Shown here piece by piece: positions 1-11,505 of a stretch of 64,000 bases of DNA. The notes under the pieces are model-generated. The model made no database searches. It was not told the DNA's origin and was given only the letters and a program-made list of their open reading frames with translations. Position 1 is the first letter of the stretch. Each line of letters starts with the position of its first letter. Both the position numbers and the translations under genes were made by a program. Origin of the DNA: Balaenoptera acutorostrata (taxonomy: Eukaryota; Chordata; Mammalia; Artiodactyla; Balaenopteridae); NCBI RefSeq assembly GCF_949987535.1, contig NC_080067.1:30780039-30844038 (forward strand), read 5' to 3'.

Positions 1-106
1 TGGGCTTAGTTGCCCTGCAGCATGTGGGATGTTAGTTCCCTGACCAGGGATTTGAACCTGCGTCCCCTGCATTGGAAGGAGGATTCTTAACCACCAGGGA
101 AGTCCC
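1..106 (-). mobile_element. tRNA-derived SINE (CHR family, short form), cut by window edge
   Basis: Read on the minus strand, this is the head of a cetartiodactyl tRNA-derived SINE. The plus strand ends with 'ccaccagggaagtccc', the complement of the 'gggacttccctggtgg' start that recurs in the other SINEs here. The degenerate B-box region and the 'gtcccctgcattgg' segment are present. The other end lies outside the window, so no target-site duplication can be checked. Confidence 0.85.
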
Positions 107-549
107 TGTTAAACTTTAAATAGTGTTTTTGTGTGTGTGTGACAGAATATGTGATGGCTTTCTTAAATAAGACTTCTAAAGTAAAATGTATTAAAAAGAG
201 CACATTAAGCCTTCAAAATTAAAAATTTCTTTGCAGTAAAGGACATCATAGACATGGTTACCAGAGAGATGACAGAACAAGAGAAAATATTTTATAATTC
301 CTGAACACATAGTCACATAAAAGGAACTCTTGAAAGTTAACAATAACAAAAGAAAAAATAAAAAGGAAACCTAATTAAAAGTGTGTAAACATACAAAGAA
401 ACAATTCATAGAAAGCCAAATTGAATGAGTAACATGTATATGAAGAGATTTTCAAAAGTAAACTCAAATGGAAAATGCAAATTACAACAAAGAGTTAACA
501 CTTTACAACCAGAAGAGGAACAAAAATTAGAAATATAGCAATGATTTTG
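107..549. other. AT-rich stretch, nothing recognised
   Basis: A-rich intergenic sequence with no convincing open frame or repeat that I could name. A 68-codon antisense frame at 406-612 has no recognisable motif and unremarkable composition, so I treat it as chance. Confidence 0.4.
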
Positions 550-920
550 ATACTTGAGGATTTGTAGTACTGCTGGTGATAGTGTAAAATTACTGTGCAT
601 TCCTGAAAGCAATATGGAAATATTTAGTGAAATATGTATTATCTAGTAACAATTGTCCAGTTGCTCAAATTTTTATATAATTTATGTATTATATAAATAA
701 TATAAAATATATTTTCTAATGAAATATTTACAGAAATATATTTATATCTATAAATATGCTTTATTAGACAAATTTAGACTAAAAAATTACAGACACTATA
801 GGTGTTCAATCCTGGAGGAATAAATAAATAATGGTAAATACATGCTATGAAACACTATTCAGAGCTTAAAAGGAAAATATTAGATGCACATACAATCATA
901 TAGGTAGATCCCCAAAGCAC
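550..920 (+). mobile_element. probable ancient LINE-1 (L1M) ORF2 C-terminal/3' fragment
   Basis: Sense orientation. The stretch from about 820 to 915 (aaataaataatggtaaatac..., then aacactattcagagctta..., then taggtagatccccaaag) follows the familiar end of mammalian L1 ORF2, where a one-base-pair-substituted 'tggaatactatgcagc' motif leads into the 'gatctccaaga' motif. Divergence is high and the 5' limit is a guess. Confirmation needs a Dfam search. Confidence 0.4.
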
Positions 921-1797
921 AAATGGATAAATCAAGAAGTTCTATCTCCAGTAATGACTGAGTAATTCTTATCAACCATCCCTCCCAGGGACAATGACTA
1001 CAGACTCTAGGAAAAAAAAAATCTATCTCAAGTCACTAGAAACTGAAAAAATAGCTAGCAGAGGGGATTGGCAATTGGAAACAGGAAGCAGCACTGGATG
1101 AGTTTCCCATTCTTTGGTTTGAAGGCAGGCAAAAGTGGCAAAAACATGTTGAGAACACCTGCAGTTTTACTGTCTTAAAGAACCAGTTAGGGCAACTATA
1201 ACATCTGTAAAGGGAGGTGGGAAACGCTACCTTTGAGAAAATCATAGAGAAACAGTCCTATATTCTGCTTATATACTGCTCAAAATCATGTCCAACTCAC
1301 CACTAAGAATGAATGTGGTAGAGCTGCAGGAGCTCAGCTAAGGCTGAAAGTGTTGAACTGAGATTCAGAATTTGGAATTTAAGTTTATCCATGTTAACTG
1401 ACTACTAAAACAAAAAGACTCATTCTCTTGGGAGGAATATAGTTGAATCTGAATCCAAGATCTCTACAATGAATCATACATAATGCTAAAGATCTAATCT
1501 AAAGTACCTAGGAGTACAAAGAAACAGGAAAATATGATTGATAGTCAAGATAAAAGATAGTCTGTCAAAACCAATCCTGAGATCATCCTGATGTTGGAAT
1601 TAACAGACAGTGTTTTTAAAGCAGCTATTAGAGCTACATTCAAGGATATAAGTGATAGCATATGGTATTTCTTTTTCTCTTACTGACTTACTTCACTCTG
1701 TATGACAGACTCTAGGTCCATCCACCTCACTACAAATAACTGTTATACAGCAGAAACTAACACACCATTGTAAAGCAATTATACTCCAATAAAGATG

Positions 1798-1798
<1 letters not shown>

Positions 1799-1838
<40 letters not shown>
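1799..1838. repeat. (TA)n with short (CA) end
   Basis: About 15 uninterrupted TA units followed by cacatatat. It sits where the poly(A) tail of the twin-primed L1 begins, so it probably expanded from the tail junction. Confidence 0.9.
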
Positions 1839-1872
1839 TTTTAAATCTTTAATAAAAATAAAATAAAGTTTT

Positions 1873-2181
1873 CTTTTTTTTTTTTAAAGTTTAATTTTTT
1901 TTTTTTAAATTTATTTATGGCTGTGTTGGGTCTTCATTTCTGTGCGAGGGCTTTCTCTAGTTGTGGCAAGTGGGGTCCACTCTTCATCGCGGTGCGCGGA
2001 CCTCTCATTATCGCGGCCTCTCTTGTTGCGGAGCACAGGCTCCAGACACGCAGGCTCAGTAATTGTGGCTCATGGACCTAGTTGCTCCGCGGCATGTGGG
2101 ATCTTCCCAGACCAGGGCTCGAACCCGTGTCCCCTGCATTGGCAGGCAGATTCTCAACCACTGCGCCACCAGGGAAGCCCC
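1873..2181 (-). mobile_element. CHR-type SINE, long form
   Basis: Full-length antisense SINE. Its T-rich 3' tail lies at the low-coordinate end, the body carries the 'gcggcatgtgggatcttccc' core, and its 5' head ends at 'accagggaagcccc'. Flanking 14-bp perfect target-site duplications, taaaataaagtttt, lie at 1859-1872 and 2182-2195. The insertion is in the A-rich tail of the twin-primed L1, a common SINE landing place. An 80-codon open frame inside it is SINE sequence, not a gene. Retained CpGs suggest it is not very old. Confidence 0.92.
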
Positions 2182-3290
2182 TAAAATAAAGTTTTAATAA
2201 AAAAAAGAATATAAGTGAAATTATGCTCATAATTAATTTAGAAGACAGGAAATTTTACCAGAGAAGTAAAACTGCAAGAAATGCCAAATATAAATTGTAC
2301 AGTTCAGAAGCACAATATCTGAAATGTAAAAAGGAAAAAAAAAATCACTGGAAGAGCTTTAATAGAGGACTAGAGATTCCAAAATAAAGAGCCAGTAACT
2401 CTGAAGAGAGATCAATAGAAATTGTCAACTGTGAAAGATTTAAAAAATAAAAAAATAAAAACAATGAACAAAGCCTCAGGTACCTATGAGACACATCAAA
2501 AGTGATAACATGCATGTAATTGGAGATGGTAAAGGAAATAAGACATAAAATGAGTCAAGAAAATACTTGAAGGAATAATGGTTTAAAACACACAATATTT
2601 TGTGAAAAGAAAAAGCTTACAGACTCCTATAGGTCATTGTGCCTGCACACAAGAAGAATACAAAGAAAACCACATCCATATGTACCATATTCAAACTGAT
2701 GAAAACTAAGGATATAGAGAAACTCTTGAAAGCAACTAAAGATAAAGAATATATTACATACAAAGAAGCATTTTTTCAAAAGACCACTGCTGTCTCACCA
2801 GAAACAATGGAGGGTAAAGGACTAGGAGTACACTGTGGAAATGTTGAAGAAAATAGAAACAAAGACATTTACAGAGAAAAAAACTGAATACTGAAATTTC
2901 ATCAGATGAAAAACTACACTCCTGAATATGCTGAAGATGGCCTATAGGCTGAAAGGAAATACCAGGTGACAAGTCACATTTTCATAAAGAAATGAAGGGT
3001 TCTGGGAAATGTAAAGATGAAGGAAAACATAAAAATATTTTATTCTTTTTCAATATTTTTGATTTTAAAGCAAAAATTATACTATTATATTTTTGATTTA
3101 TAATGTATGTAAACTAAAGCTAAGTAGGTTGTATGAAGATAAGGATGAATATTGATCAGTCACTAACTAATCAATCAATCTATGAGCTAGAGTTAACAAA
3201 AGATAAATTAAAATGAAATTCTATAATATAGTCAATGAATGCAAAAGAAGACAGGAACAGAGCAAGAAAAAATAAAGTGGACAACTAAAA

Positions 3291-4009
3291 TGCACAGTTG
3301 AGTAAAAAAGTTAAGAAATAAAAATTTACTTACTTTGCAATTTAAGAATGCTTCTTTTCTATCTTGGTATAGTATTTTACCAGATATATGCACATCAAAA
3401 ATATATTTCAAATACACAGGAGTAATTATGGAGGCACATGACCTAATGTTGCAATTGATTAACCCAACAAAATACATTTGAGGTTTAACAAAAAAAAGTA
3501 CAGCATCTGGTTTACAACTGAATTCGAAATGGAAATTAATTATCATAAAAATAACAATACTACGTATGTAATACAAAGGTACCTTTATACCAATTGGGAA
3601 AGAAGGAAAGAAAATGTTGGCTAAATATAAAATCTGCATGTTATTTATTATCTGTTTTGGTATTTTCATGATGTGAAAAATATACTTTTACTGCTGGGTT
3701 AAAACAGAATATCTTCCAAATTGCCAAACTAGACTAAGGAAAGCAACACTTATCTCTATAAGACAGAGAATAGAAGATCATCATGGAAGTCCACAGACAG
3801 AGATAATAAAACATCGGTGTAGGAACACAGATATCAGTAATAAAAATAAGTGAAAATAGGTTTCATTCTTAAAATTTGATGTGAAAATTTAATAGACTAC
3901 TTGTATGAAACACAATCAATCTGAAATACAAAATTACCATTAAAGTAATGGATGCCAATGTATCAAACAGAAAAAAAATAGTAATAAGAATGTTCATATT
4001 GCAAAGCGA
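3291..4009. other. no gene; AT-rich, possibly decayed L1M body
   Basis: Lies between two sense L1M pieces and could be heavily decayed L1. I could not match it to anything specific. A 145-codon antisense frame at 3232-3669 is rich in Phe, Ile and Leu, as expected of translated AT-rich DNA, and has no motif that I recognise. Confidence 0.4.
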
Positions 4010-4290
4010 AATGTCTGTCTTTATGCCATTACCATACCGTGTTATGCACTTGAAAATTTATTAAGAGGGTAGGTTTCATGTTAAGTGTTCTTTCACAAAA
4101 TGAATAACCAAAACAAACAAAAATCAAAGGACCGCCAGAAAACTTTTGAAGATGATGGATATGTCTATTACCTTGATTCTGGTGCTGGGTTCACTGGTGT
4201 ATGCATACATCCAACATCAAATTGTACACATTCTCTGCAGTTTTTTGTACATCAGTTATACCTTAATAAAGCTGTTTTTAAAAGGGATAC
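4010..4290 (+). mobile_element. LINE-1 (L1MA/L1MB-type) 3' UTR end
   Basis: Sense 3' terminus of an old L1. It shows the 'gatgatggatatgtctatta' segment, the 'gtgtatgcatacatccaac' segment and the terminal 'cagttataccttaataaagc' with the AATAAA-like polyadenylation signal. It may be the 3' end of the same copy seen at 1490-3290, since orientation and order agree. Confidence 0.75.
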
Positions 4291-5703
4291 AGTCCATCCT
4301 TTTATTTAAATAATCTGAAATCTATTTGTGGATTGATCTAGGTAATGAGTAAGATACCTGGACTCCTTCTTATTGGAGTTCCTCAATTCACTTTGTCTGC
4401 AGTGCATTTTGGTGAGAAGCCACTACTTAAATTGGATTTAAAAAACCAGCAGACTATTGCTGTACTTACTGAAAGAATGGTGTTACAGATCGTATTACAT
4501 AGTTTCTGTGTTTTGAAGACACAGATAAGATATTTTTAGCCTGGAAGCGGTGAATCTTGAGTAGATTTTGTTGTTGTTCTCATCTTTTCATTGTTAGAAA
4601 CCTGAAACCAGCTCCATCTCTATCAATTGTACAAAAATGTCTGCATTTTGATGTGTTTTGTGTTATTCACTCAAGAGTCCACAAGACTTTTCTTATTTTT
4701 GCATTAAGAAATACAAGTACTTTTCTGAACATCAGCTACGGGTTAAGTACTATTTATTTTGATATATTATGTGAATCTTTCTAAGACATATTATGTCTTT
4801 TATGGGACATGGCAAGATATAAATAAATAGCCACTTAGTGCATAACTTTTGACTGAACACATGAGTGAAGTAGAAACCAAACCAGTTGGCGCAAGAAAAA
4901 AATATTGTATTAGGCAAGTCAATATACTTTAAATCTCTGATGCTACTAAAGGTTTTATAATCTTTTAAGAAAATAAGCAGGTAATATAAGGTTAACGATG
5001 GCTATACTTTTGAGAATACCAAGATGTGAGGTCACAATGTTATAGATTTTCTGTGATTTATTTTGGACTATGTATTTGCCTTTCTTCAATTGTGTTTGTA
5101 ATAATGTGTTTACCTTATACAACTGGTTATAAGCTATTTCATTAAAGCAGGACATATTCTTTAGATGCTGATTATACATATGTGATGCGCAAAATTCAGA
5201 TATTGGAAACTTTCCCCTCATTACTTCTCCTCCTGAAAAATGATTCTCTCTAAACCTATTTCATTATTTTTCTGTCTCATTTTTTCCCACTTGAGGCATC
5301 TCCCTCTACCTCTAGAGCTATAACATGGTCAAAACAAAAACAAAAACCACATGTCATTCTATGTACTCAGATCTCAGTGATGAAACCTACAGCTCAGCAG
5401 AGATGGGAGCAACTTGGCTCAGTAAAATAGAACCCTGACCTTTGTCGCCAGTATTTCCTGAGGCTTTCAGAGGTCGGACCAACCCTGTATGACTCTAGCT
5501 GTGTCCCACAACTCCAGAACTCTGCCTGACCCTATTTTTTTGTTGTTGTTGTGACATGGTGAATATTTCATTTTTGCTATGTATTTTTTTTCTGTAATTG
5601 TCTAATGGTTGCTAGATTTGTTGTTGTTGTTGTTAGTGTCACAATGAATCCAGTCCTGCTTGTATAATTTTTCACAGATATCTTCCATCAATAAAACCTC
5701 CTA
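4291..5703. other. no gene recognised
   Basis: Unique-looking intergenic DNA. There are small TTG/GTT-rich patches at 5540-5560 and 5620-5637. Several 60-90 codon frames on either strand overlap one another and carry no motif. I see no splice-site pattern or codon bias that would support an exon. Confidence 0.4.
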
Positions 5704-5825
5704 GGGAATCCCCTCATGGTCCAGTGGTTAGGACTCCACTCTTCCACTGCAGGGGGCACGGGTTTGATCCCTGGTTGGGGAACTAAGATCCCACAAGCCA
5801 CATGGCCAAACAAAACCCAAAAACA
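5704..5825 (+). mobile_element. short-form tRNA-derived SINE
   Basis: Starts with a diverged 'gggaatcccctcatggtcc' head, followed by the A-box-like 'ggtccagtggttaggactc' and the B-box-like 'gggtttgatccctggttgg', and ends in an A-rich tail. Near-matching flanks aaaacctccta (5693-5703) and aaaactccta (5826-5835) look like a decayed target-site duplication. At about 120 bp it lacks the long CHR 3' body. Confidence 0.85.
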
Positions 5826-5835
5826 AAAACTCCTA

Positions 5836-7029
5836 ATTTTACATAGCTGAAAGTGCAAATTATAGATCTTTATTCTCAGGTTCCTCTGCTATGATTCATT
5901 GATGAATTGCAAAAATTAAAATAATTCAAAGTTTAATAAACAAAGAAGTAGGGTACTATTAGAATCCATAATTGTATGTCTGGCCTCAAATATAAATATT
6001 AATATTTGAAGTAAAATATATTTAACTTGAGGTACATATAAAATATTCTATATATAAAGGATCACACAAACCTTCACTGGGGAAAGCACGTACACACACA
6101 CACACACCCACACACACACACACTTGCACATTCATGCAGATAAGAATGAAAAAAATGAAAGGTCAAAACAAACTAGAAAAAAAAAAAAACCTTAAAAACT
6201 TGCTTGAAAGCCAAACTAAAGTTCACCTGGAAGGATATCCAAGTATAAAGCAATGAGGGCTTTTTCCTTTGAGCAGTACTACATAGGACCTTAATCATGT
6301 AGAATCAATAAACCCAGATTCAAAGACACTTACTAGGATTCCAAATAAAACTTCAAATACTTTTGCTAAGAGCAGGGAGTTTTCTCACAAGGTATTTTAT
6401 TTTTAACCTGTCAAACTAATGTGAGCCAAAGGTTGTTTCATAAAAAGGATCATGATTTTAAGCTTCAGACCTAAGGGATTTCAACTTGGGATGAGAAGAG
6501 GTATTAATAGTGTGCATTTCAAAGTAAATTAAAAGCCCATCACGTAATTTATAGTAGATGCTCCATATTTATAGAAAATATGCACAAAAAGAAAGTTAAA
6601 AAAAGTAAAATACAAGCTTCCTTTATTTCTTAAAAAAAGGTCAGTTTATTAACAAAAAGACCATCAAAATGAAATAAACCAGCAAACTGAAATCTTTTAA
6701 AATAATTGAGGGTCGTGTATATTGACTAGTACTTGATTTCCTAAATACATATTTAATGTGCATTATCAAATCATTAATTGTTGAGACATTTTGCAGGATG
6801 GAAGCTTTTTAACATTTATGCAGATTTCTACTTGCTGACTGGAGTATATTTGTGTAATGATTCTACCTATATAGATAGATAATTATGGAATTATTGTGTC
6901 AATTTCAGAGAACAATTCATTCAACGTTCATTATTTCCAACGTTCAACTTTTTCAAATAGTGTTTTCACTGAAATAAAATGTAGATATCATTGTACCTAA
7001 CATTTTTAGTTTGCAGAAGGAGCAGGATA
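5836..7029. other. no gene; contains CA microsatellite
   Basis: AT-rich intergenic DNA with no recognisable coding or repeat content apart from the CA repeat at 6091-6123 and a 13-base A-run near 6177-6189. Confidence 0.4.
6091..6123. repeat. (CA)n microsatellite, interrupted
   Basis: About 16 CA units with one CCC interruption near 6109. Potentially polymorphic. Confidence 0.9.
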
Positions 7030-7235
7030 GATTTGAAAGTTTTGTGTCTAACACACCTAAGTTTAGATCACTCTCTTTCATATTTTAGCTTTATAAATTT
7101 TGCAGAAAGCTACCTAAGCTTTCTGAATATCTCAAATTATTTATTACTAAAATTGTGAAGATTGGAGGTAATGTATGCTCAATACCTAGCATAGCTTCTG
7201 GAACACATTTTTGTATCCTCAGTAAATACCTAGAT
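7030..7235 (+). mobile_element. MIR SINE fragment
   Basis: Old mammal-wide MIR in sense. A 'gtgtctaacacacctaagtt' region is followed by a decayed 'cctcatctgtaaaatg'-equivalent and an ending similar to 'cagcatagcttctggaacac...cagtaaatac'. Strongly diverged. Confidence 0.5.
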
Positions 7236-8044
7236 TAAATTACATATGCTCTGGATGATGAAAAGTAAGCAATGCGTTTTAGATGGTATATTTCCAAAAT
7301 AAATCATGAATGAAGAAGTTTGGGGTACTTGTACAAATAGAATTTCAAGTTACTAATGAAGTCACTTTCTTGGAAAAGCTAACTTCCTGATTACATCAGA
7401 TGAAGAAGTATAGCATTTATTGGATATTTATAGCATTTATTGAATATGGTGTGTTGGTACCATGCTTGAAATTAAAGGCATGCATAGAGAACAGGAATTT
7501 TAAGGAATTCTTTAGTCAGGTGATTATGCACATATTTTTGTTGCAAAAATATTTCTGAATACATGAAAATACCAACATTTATATTACTTTTATGGTTTTC
7601 ATCGGCTGTATGTTATTACTGCTGTTTACATATAGTCTCAACGTATCAGTTTGTAACCTCCAGTAAGTATTGTTTGTTCACAAAATCTCTATAGACAATT
7701 ATAAAATTAACAAATGTCATTAATGTTGAAAATAATGCAATCTCTTTGTATCTAATTATCTATATTATTTTAAATTGTATTAGTTTCAGACGACTGTATG
7801 AGTTATTATCATGAGATTATAAATATTCATGACAAATATAGTATGATTTAATATAAAAATAAGGCCTCCCTGCATAACAGTGACTCAGATCATGAGCAGC
7901 TCAGACCTAATTAACATGGACTGAAGCATAAAAGCGTTGTACCCTTATGAAGATATCCCTAAAAAATGGCACATGATACTGCAAAGGGCCATATAAATGG
8001 TTTTGTATTTTCCCATGGTCTATTGGATGGGAAAATAATAATAA
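7236..8044. other. no gene; small tandem duplication
   Basis: Unique-looking AT-rich DNA. Contains a 20-nt tandem duplication at 7411-7450 (tagcatttattg repeated with small changes). Nothing else recognised. Confidence 0.4.
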
Positions 8045-9022
8045 ATGACATATTTTATTGAGATAGAATTGACATGAAATAAACTGAATTTATTTAAAGT
8101 GTATAATTTGGTAAGTTTTGGTCTGTAGAACCACCACAATGAAAACAATAAGCATACATCCATCTCCGCAAAAGTCTCCTCATACCCCTTTCTAATCCTT
8201 CACTTTTGTAACTCTCTGCCTCCACCATCCACAGCCAACCACTGACGTGCTTTCTCTTACTATAGATTGGTTTGTCTTTGTCCAGAATTTTACCTAAGTG
8301 GAATGATACAGTATGTACTTTTCATGCAAGGTGGGGCGTGCCTGGCTTCTTTCACTCAGCATAATGATTTTGAGATCTATTCATGTTACATATTTTAATA
8401 GTTCATTTATTTTTTATCGCTGAGCCGTATTTCATTTTTGTTCATCCATTTATGGACTTTCAAGTTGTTTCCAGTTTGGGGCTATTAAAAACAAAGCTAC
8501 CTCGGATATTTAGATCCAAGTCTTTGTATGGATATATGCTTTATTTCTCTTCAGTAAGTTAGTAGTAGAATGACTGGATCATATGGTAGGGGTATGTTTA
8601 AGAAAACTGACAAATTGTTTTCCAAAGTTGTTGAGCCATTTTACATTCTTACATCAACATAAGAGAGTTTCAGTCCCGTCACATCTTCATCAACATTCAG
8701 TGTGATCAGGCTTTATAAACTTAGTCATTCTAATAAGATTGTATTTGTATTTCATGTGTGTTGAATTTGCATTTCCCTAATGTGGAAGGTTGTTGATTAT
8801 CCTCATGTATTGTTCCCCATCTTTCTATCTTCTTTGCTGAAGTGTCTGTCCATATTGCATCTTTTGTTCATTTTTAATTGGCTTATTTCTTTATTATTGA
8901 ATTTGAGAGCTTTCCATATATTCTAGATACAGATTCTGTATCAGATATGTGAGTTTAAAATATTGTCTCCCAGTCTGTGGTTTGTCTTTTCACTCTCTCA
9001 TCAGTATCTTTAGAAGAGTAGA
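8045..9022 (-). mobile_element. ancient LINE-1 (L1M), antisense 3' half of ORF2 and 3' UTR
   Basis: The plus strand shows, in order, the antisense L1 landmarks 'tattttattgagatagaatt', 'ggcttctttcactcagcata', 'atttatggacttt...gtttccagttt', 'tggatcatatggtagggg', 'aatttgcatttccctaatg' and 'gtctcccagtctgtggtttg'. These are the complement of the ORF2 C-terminal region and 3' UTR of an old L1M element. Coding frames are destroyed. A related but longer antisense copy lies at 61430-63765. Confidence 0.85.
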
Positions 9023-9902
9023 AGTGATGAACGACTTCTTGCAATCTGAATCTGACGTGGTAAATTCATTCTTGATACAAATACAAAAACCAATGACCTC
9101 TGGAAAGAATATAAAACTGTATACACACACTCCACATACATATACACACATCGGAATGGATTGCAGAAAAGGCAGAAAATCTTTAATGATGGACAAGTGT
9201 GAAAAGCAATATTAAGAGCTTATAGGAAAATATTGTTTGAATAATAATATTTACCAAAGCAGGCTATATTCTAGAATTATTAAGTATAAGTTAATTTCCT
9301 AACATTTATGCTCTAAAATTCACAGTATTGGTAATTCGGTAAAAATTTTTCTTTAGGAGCAATTGTATAAATTTGTGTTATTAAAGTTGCCTAACTAATA
9401 ATTTGATAGACCCTAGTACTGATAGTGTCTTTAAATCACCCCTGGTCTCTGAAACCTAAGTCACTGTGAGCCTTTTTATTTTCACCAATTCCAATATTTT
9501 CACCAAAACTTGAGTCTAGAAGAGGGCTGACTGTGTTAGTAAAGTCTTTATGGGACAGTACTTCTATGACAATCAGGATAGAAGATTCCTGAAGCAAGTT
9601 ATTTCTTAAAAGCAATTATCATTATGCATGGATCATTTCTCAACAGAGTGTTCTACTGTAACTTTCTGGATAGTTGAATAATATGAATAGGTATCTTCCA
9701 TAGTGGGTTTTTTGAAAATATATGTCTGGCAGGAATGAAATTAGATGTTCTGTAGTCACCTTTACATCTTCCTTTTTCTTTATCTAACTAAGGATCTTTT
9801 TAATTAAGAGTAAAATTATTACATTGAGTAGCACCATCTTTAGACTGAAAAAAATTAGACAAAGTTTAAAATAAGCTTTTATCAATTTGGGGAATGGATG
9901 TC

Positions 9903-9944
<42 letters not shown>

Positions 9945-11369
9945 TATGCCATTCTACAAAAAGAAACACTGTAACTTATAACTAGTTTGTGAGCCTTTCA
10001 CTCTACAGTTTGCAACTTTTAGTACAGGCTGTGTGGTCTAATGACTAGAAACACAAAGGTTTATATTGTTATTTTTATTTTTTATTTATTTTTATGGTGT
10101 TCAACTGAGGTTGTGGGAAAAAGAGAAAGCAGAATTTATCTTTTGTGGGAAGCAGGAGTGTTTTCTGTCTTCTCATGTTCTGTACGCTGCCTAAATATTT
10201 TGCTTCCAATGGAAGAATACCAAGGCTGTGCTCCTCCCCTCAGGGACAGGAGAGACTAAGAAAGAAAGGAAACTCATATGTTGCAAGAAGTGATCACAAA
10301 GAATATGTTTATTACATGGAAGGAAGAAATAATAATGATAATGATGGAAGATAAGCAATACTGGTTACAATGAGTAAGAAATGGATATTTGATTATTGTC
10401 ATAATTACTAAAATAAAAAGATCGTCAATGATTTAGAATCAAAAGGTCAAACATCCTAGTTTGTCTAGAACAGTCCCAGTTTGCACCTTTTATTCTGGCA
10501 TACCATTCAGCTTAGCTTTGTCGTGGATTTTTTGTTTTCCTAATAAAGTAATATTATTACTAGTTGTAATAAAATAAGCCAGAATGGGGTTAATAGATCT
10601 GCCCTTTATACCTCAAGCGTCTGCCATGGTTTCAACTAGTCAAGTGTTAGACACAACCACAGTGAACACAGATGTAAATATAATACATAATTAAATCTGA
10701 GAGGCAACCAGGATAGCCTTTTTCGCTTTTATCTGACACATATGAGAATTTGCAAAAGTGAGAAATAAACTTGCTGCATGAAACTGCTCACATATCAGCA
10801 TTAATTTGTTAATGTAGCATATCTCATCCTATCCTACTATTAAAATTATGTCTGAAAATTTTCATAATGTACTAAGGCCTTTATGAAAATTTGGCTACTA
10901 GAAAAAAATACATATAATGGTCGCATGTTGATCAGCTATTACAGGAATGAGCTCAGATTTTGTGCCAGGGATTTCTTTTCTCTGTTTTGTGATGTGATTT
11001 TGACTCCCTGCTTCAAACTGATCCCATCTACCTTCAATATTTGGTGAACATTTTTCAAAATTTTGGAACATTCATACACTAATACACTGAATAAAGTGTT
11101 TCTTTTTGTATTCTAATATTATTAGAAATACCTTATTTTTAAAATATACTCATCTTCTGTAATTTCTCCAGGTGTAGACGTAGAAGGGGAGGCTAAAGAT
11201 TGGGCTCTGTGAAGCACCATTGATACCTAGGAATCTATATCTGTTGCAGATTTATAAGCGTGCAAGACGTGTCAGTTTAGAGATGAGGCAAACTAGTAAA
11301 GAATCAAATTTGAAGTTTTTGTATAATTCAGAAATGGGGTACTCAAGAACAATTAACCGAAGAACTGGG
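9023..11369. other. no gene; microsatellites only
   Basis: AT-rich intergenic DNA with a short CA-like patch near 9122-9150 and a TA/CA microsatellite at 9902-9945. Segment 10445-10510 ('catcctagtttgtctagaac' onward) resembles an old interspersed repeat that I could not name. Overlapping 60-80 codon frames at 10041-10354 lack motifs and are considered chance. Confidence 0.4.
9902..9945. repeat. (TA)n(CA)n compound microsatellite
   Basis: About 13 TA units run directly into about 9 CA units. Typical compound dinucleotide microsatellite. Confidence 0.92.
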
Positions 11370-11505
11370 ATCTTTTCCTGGTTCTGCAGCTCTCTGTATG
11401 GTCTTCTCTGGGAGAATCAATTAATTAGCCTTTGGCCAATATTTTCTTATCTGGACTATCTTTAAGGTTCTTTGACATTAATATTTAATGTGCCTATGAT
11501 ACTCG
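11370..11505 (+). mobile_element. MIR SINE fragment
   Basis: Segment 'gttctgcagctctctgtatg' through 'cttatctggactatctttaa' and 'ggttctttgacatt' follows the MIR core and 3' region in sense. Diverged, so the family assignment is moderate. Confidence 0.45.

Larger units (their letters stand above)
1656..2208 (+). mobile_element. 5'-inverted (twin-primed) LINE-1 insertion, later hit by a SINE
   Basis: Positions 1656-1740 are the antisense of the L1 ORF2/3'UTR boundary and match the same segment of L1-B near 43150-43232. Positions 1741-1800 then switch to sense and carry the L1 3' terminus ('ttatacagcagaaactaac' to 'actccaataaagatgtt'). A TA repeat and an A-rich tail follow. The whole block is bracketed by a 10-bp target-site duplication, atataagtga, at 1646-1655 and 2209-2218. 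Inversion of the 5' part with loss of the sequence in between is the signature of twin priming during target-primed reverse transcription. The A-rich tail received a SINE at 1873-2181. Confidence 0.85.
1490..3290 (+). mobile_element. ancient LINE-1 (L1M) ORF1 to ORF1/ORF2 spacer, interrupted by younger insertions
   Basis: Sense-strand remnant of an old L1. Recognisable pieces run in the correct order. The 'gatgttggaattaacagaca' segment at about 1591 precedes the insertion. The ORF1 C-terminal half lies at about 2660-2820, where 'atattcaaactgatgaaaa' leads into 'cttgaaagcaactaaag' and 'tcaccagaaacaatggagg'. The A/T-rich inter-ORF region lies at 2940-3290. No intact frame survives. The copy is interrupted at 1656-2208 by a twin-primed L1 that carries a SINE. 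It may continue to the L1M tail at 4010-4290. Confidence 0.7.

Noticed and set aside
1942..2184. 80-codon plus-strand open frame
   Set aside because: Lies entirely within the CHR SINE at 1873-2181. Similar frames arise from other copies of the same SINE.
3232..3669. 145-codon antisense frame, the second longest in the window
   Set aside because: Phe/Ile/Leu-rich translation of AT-rich DNA, no motif, and it overlaps ancient L1M spacer at one end.
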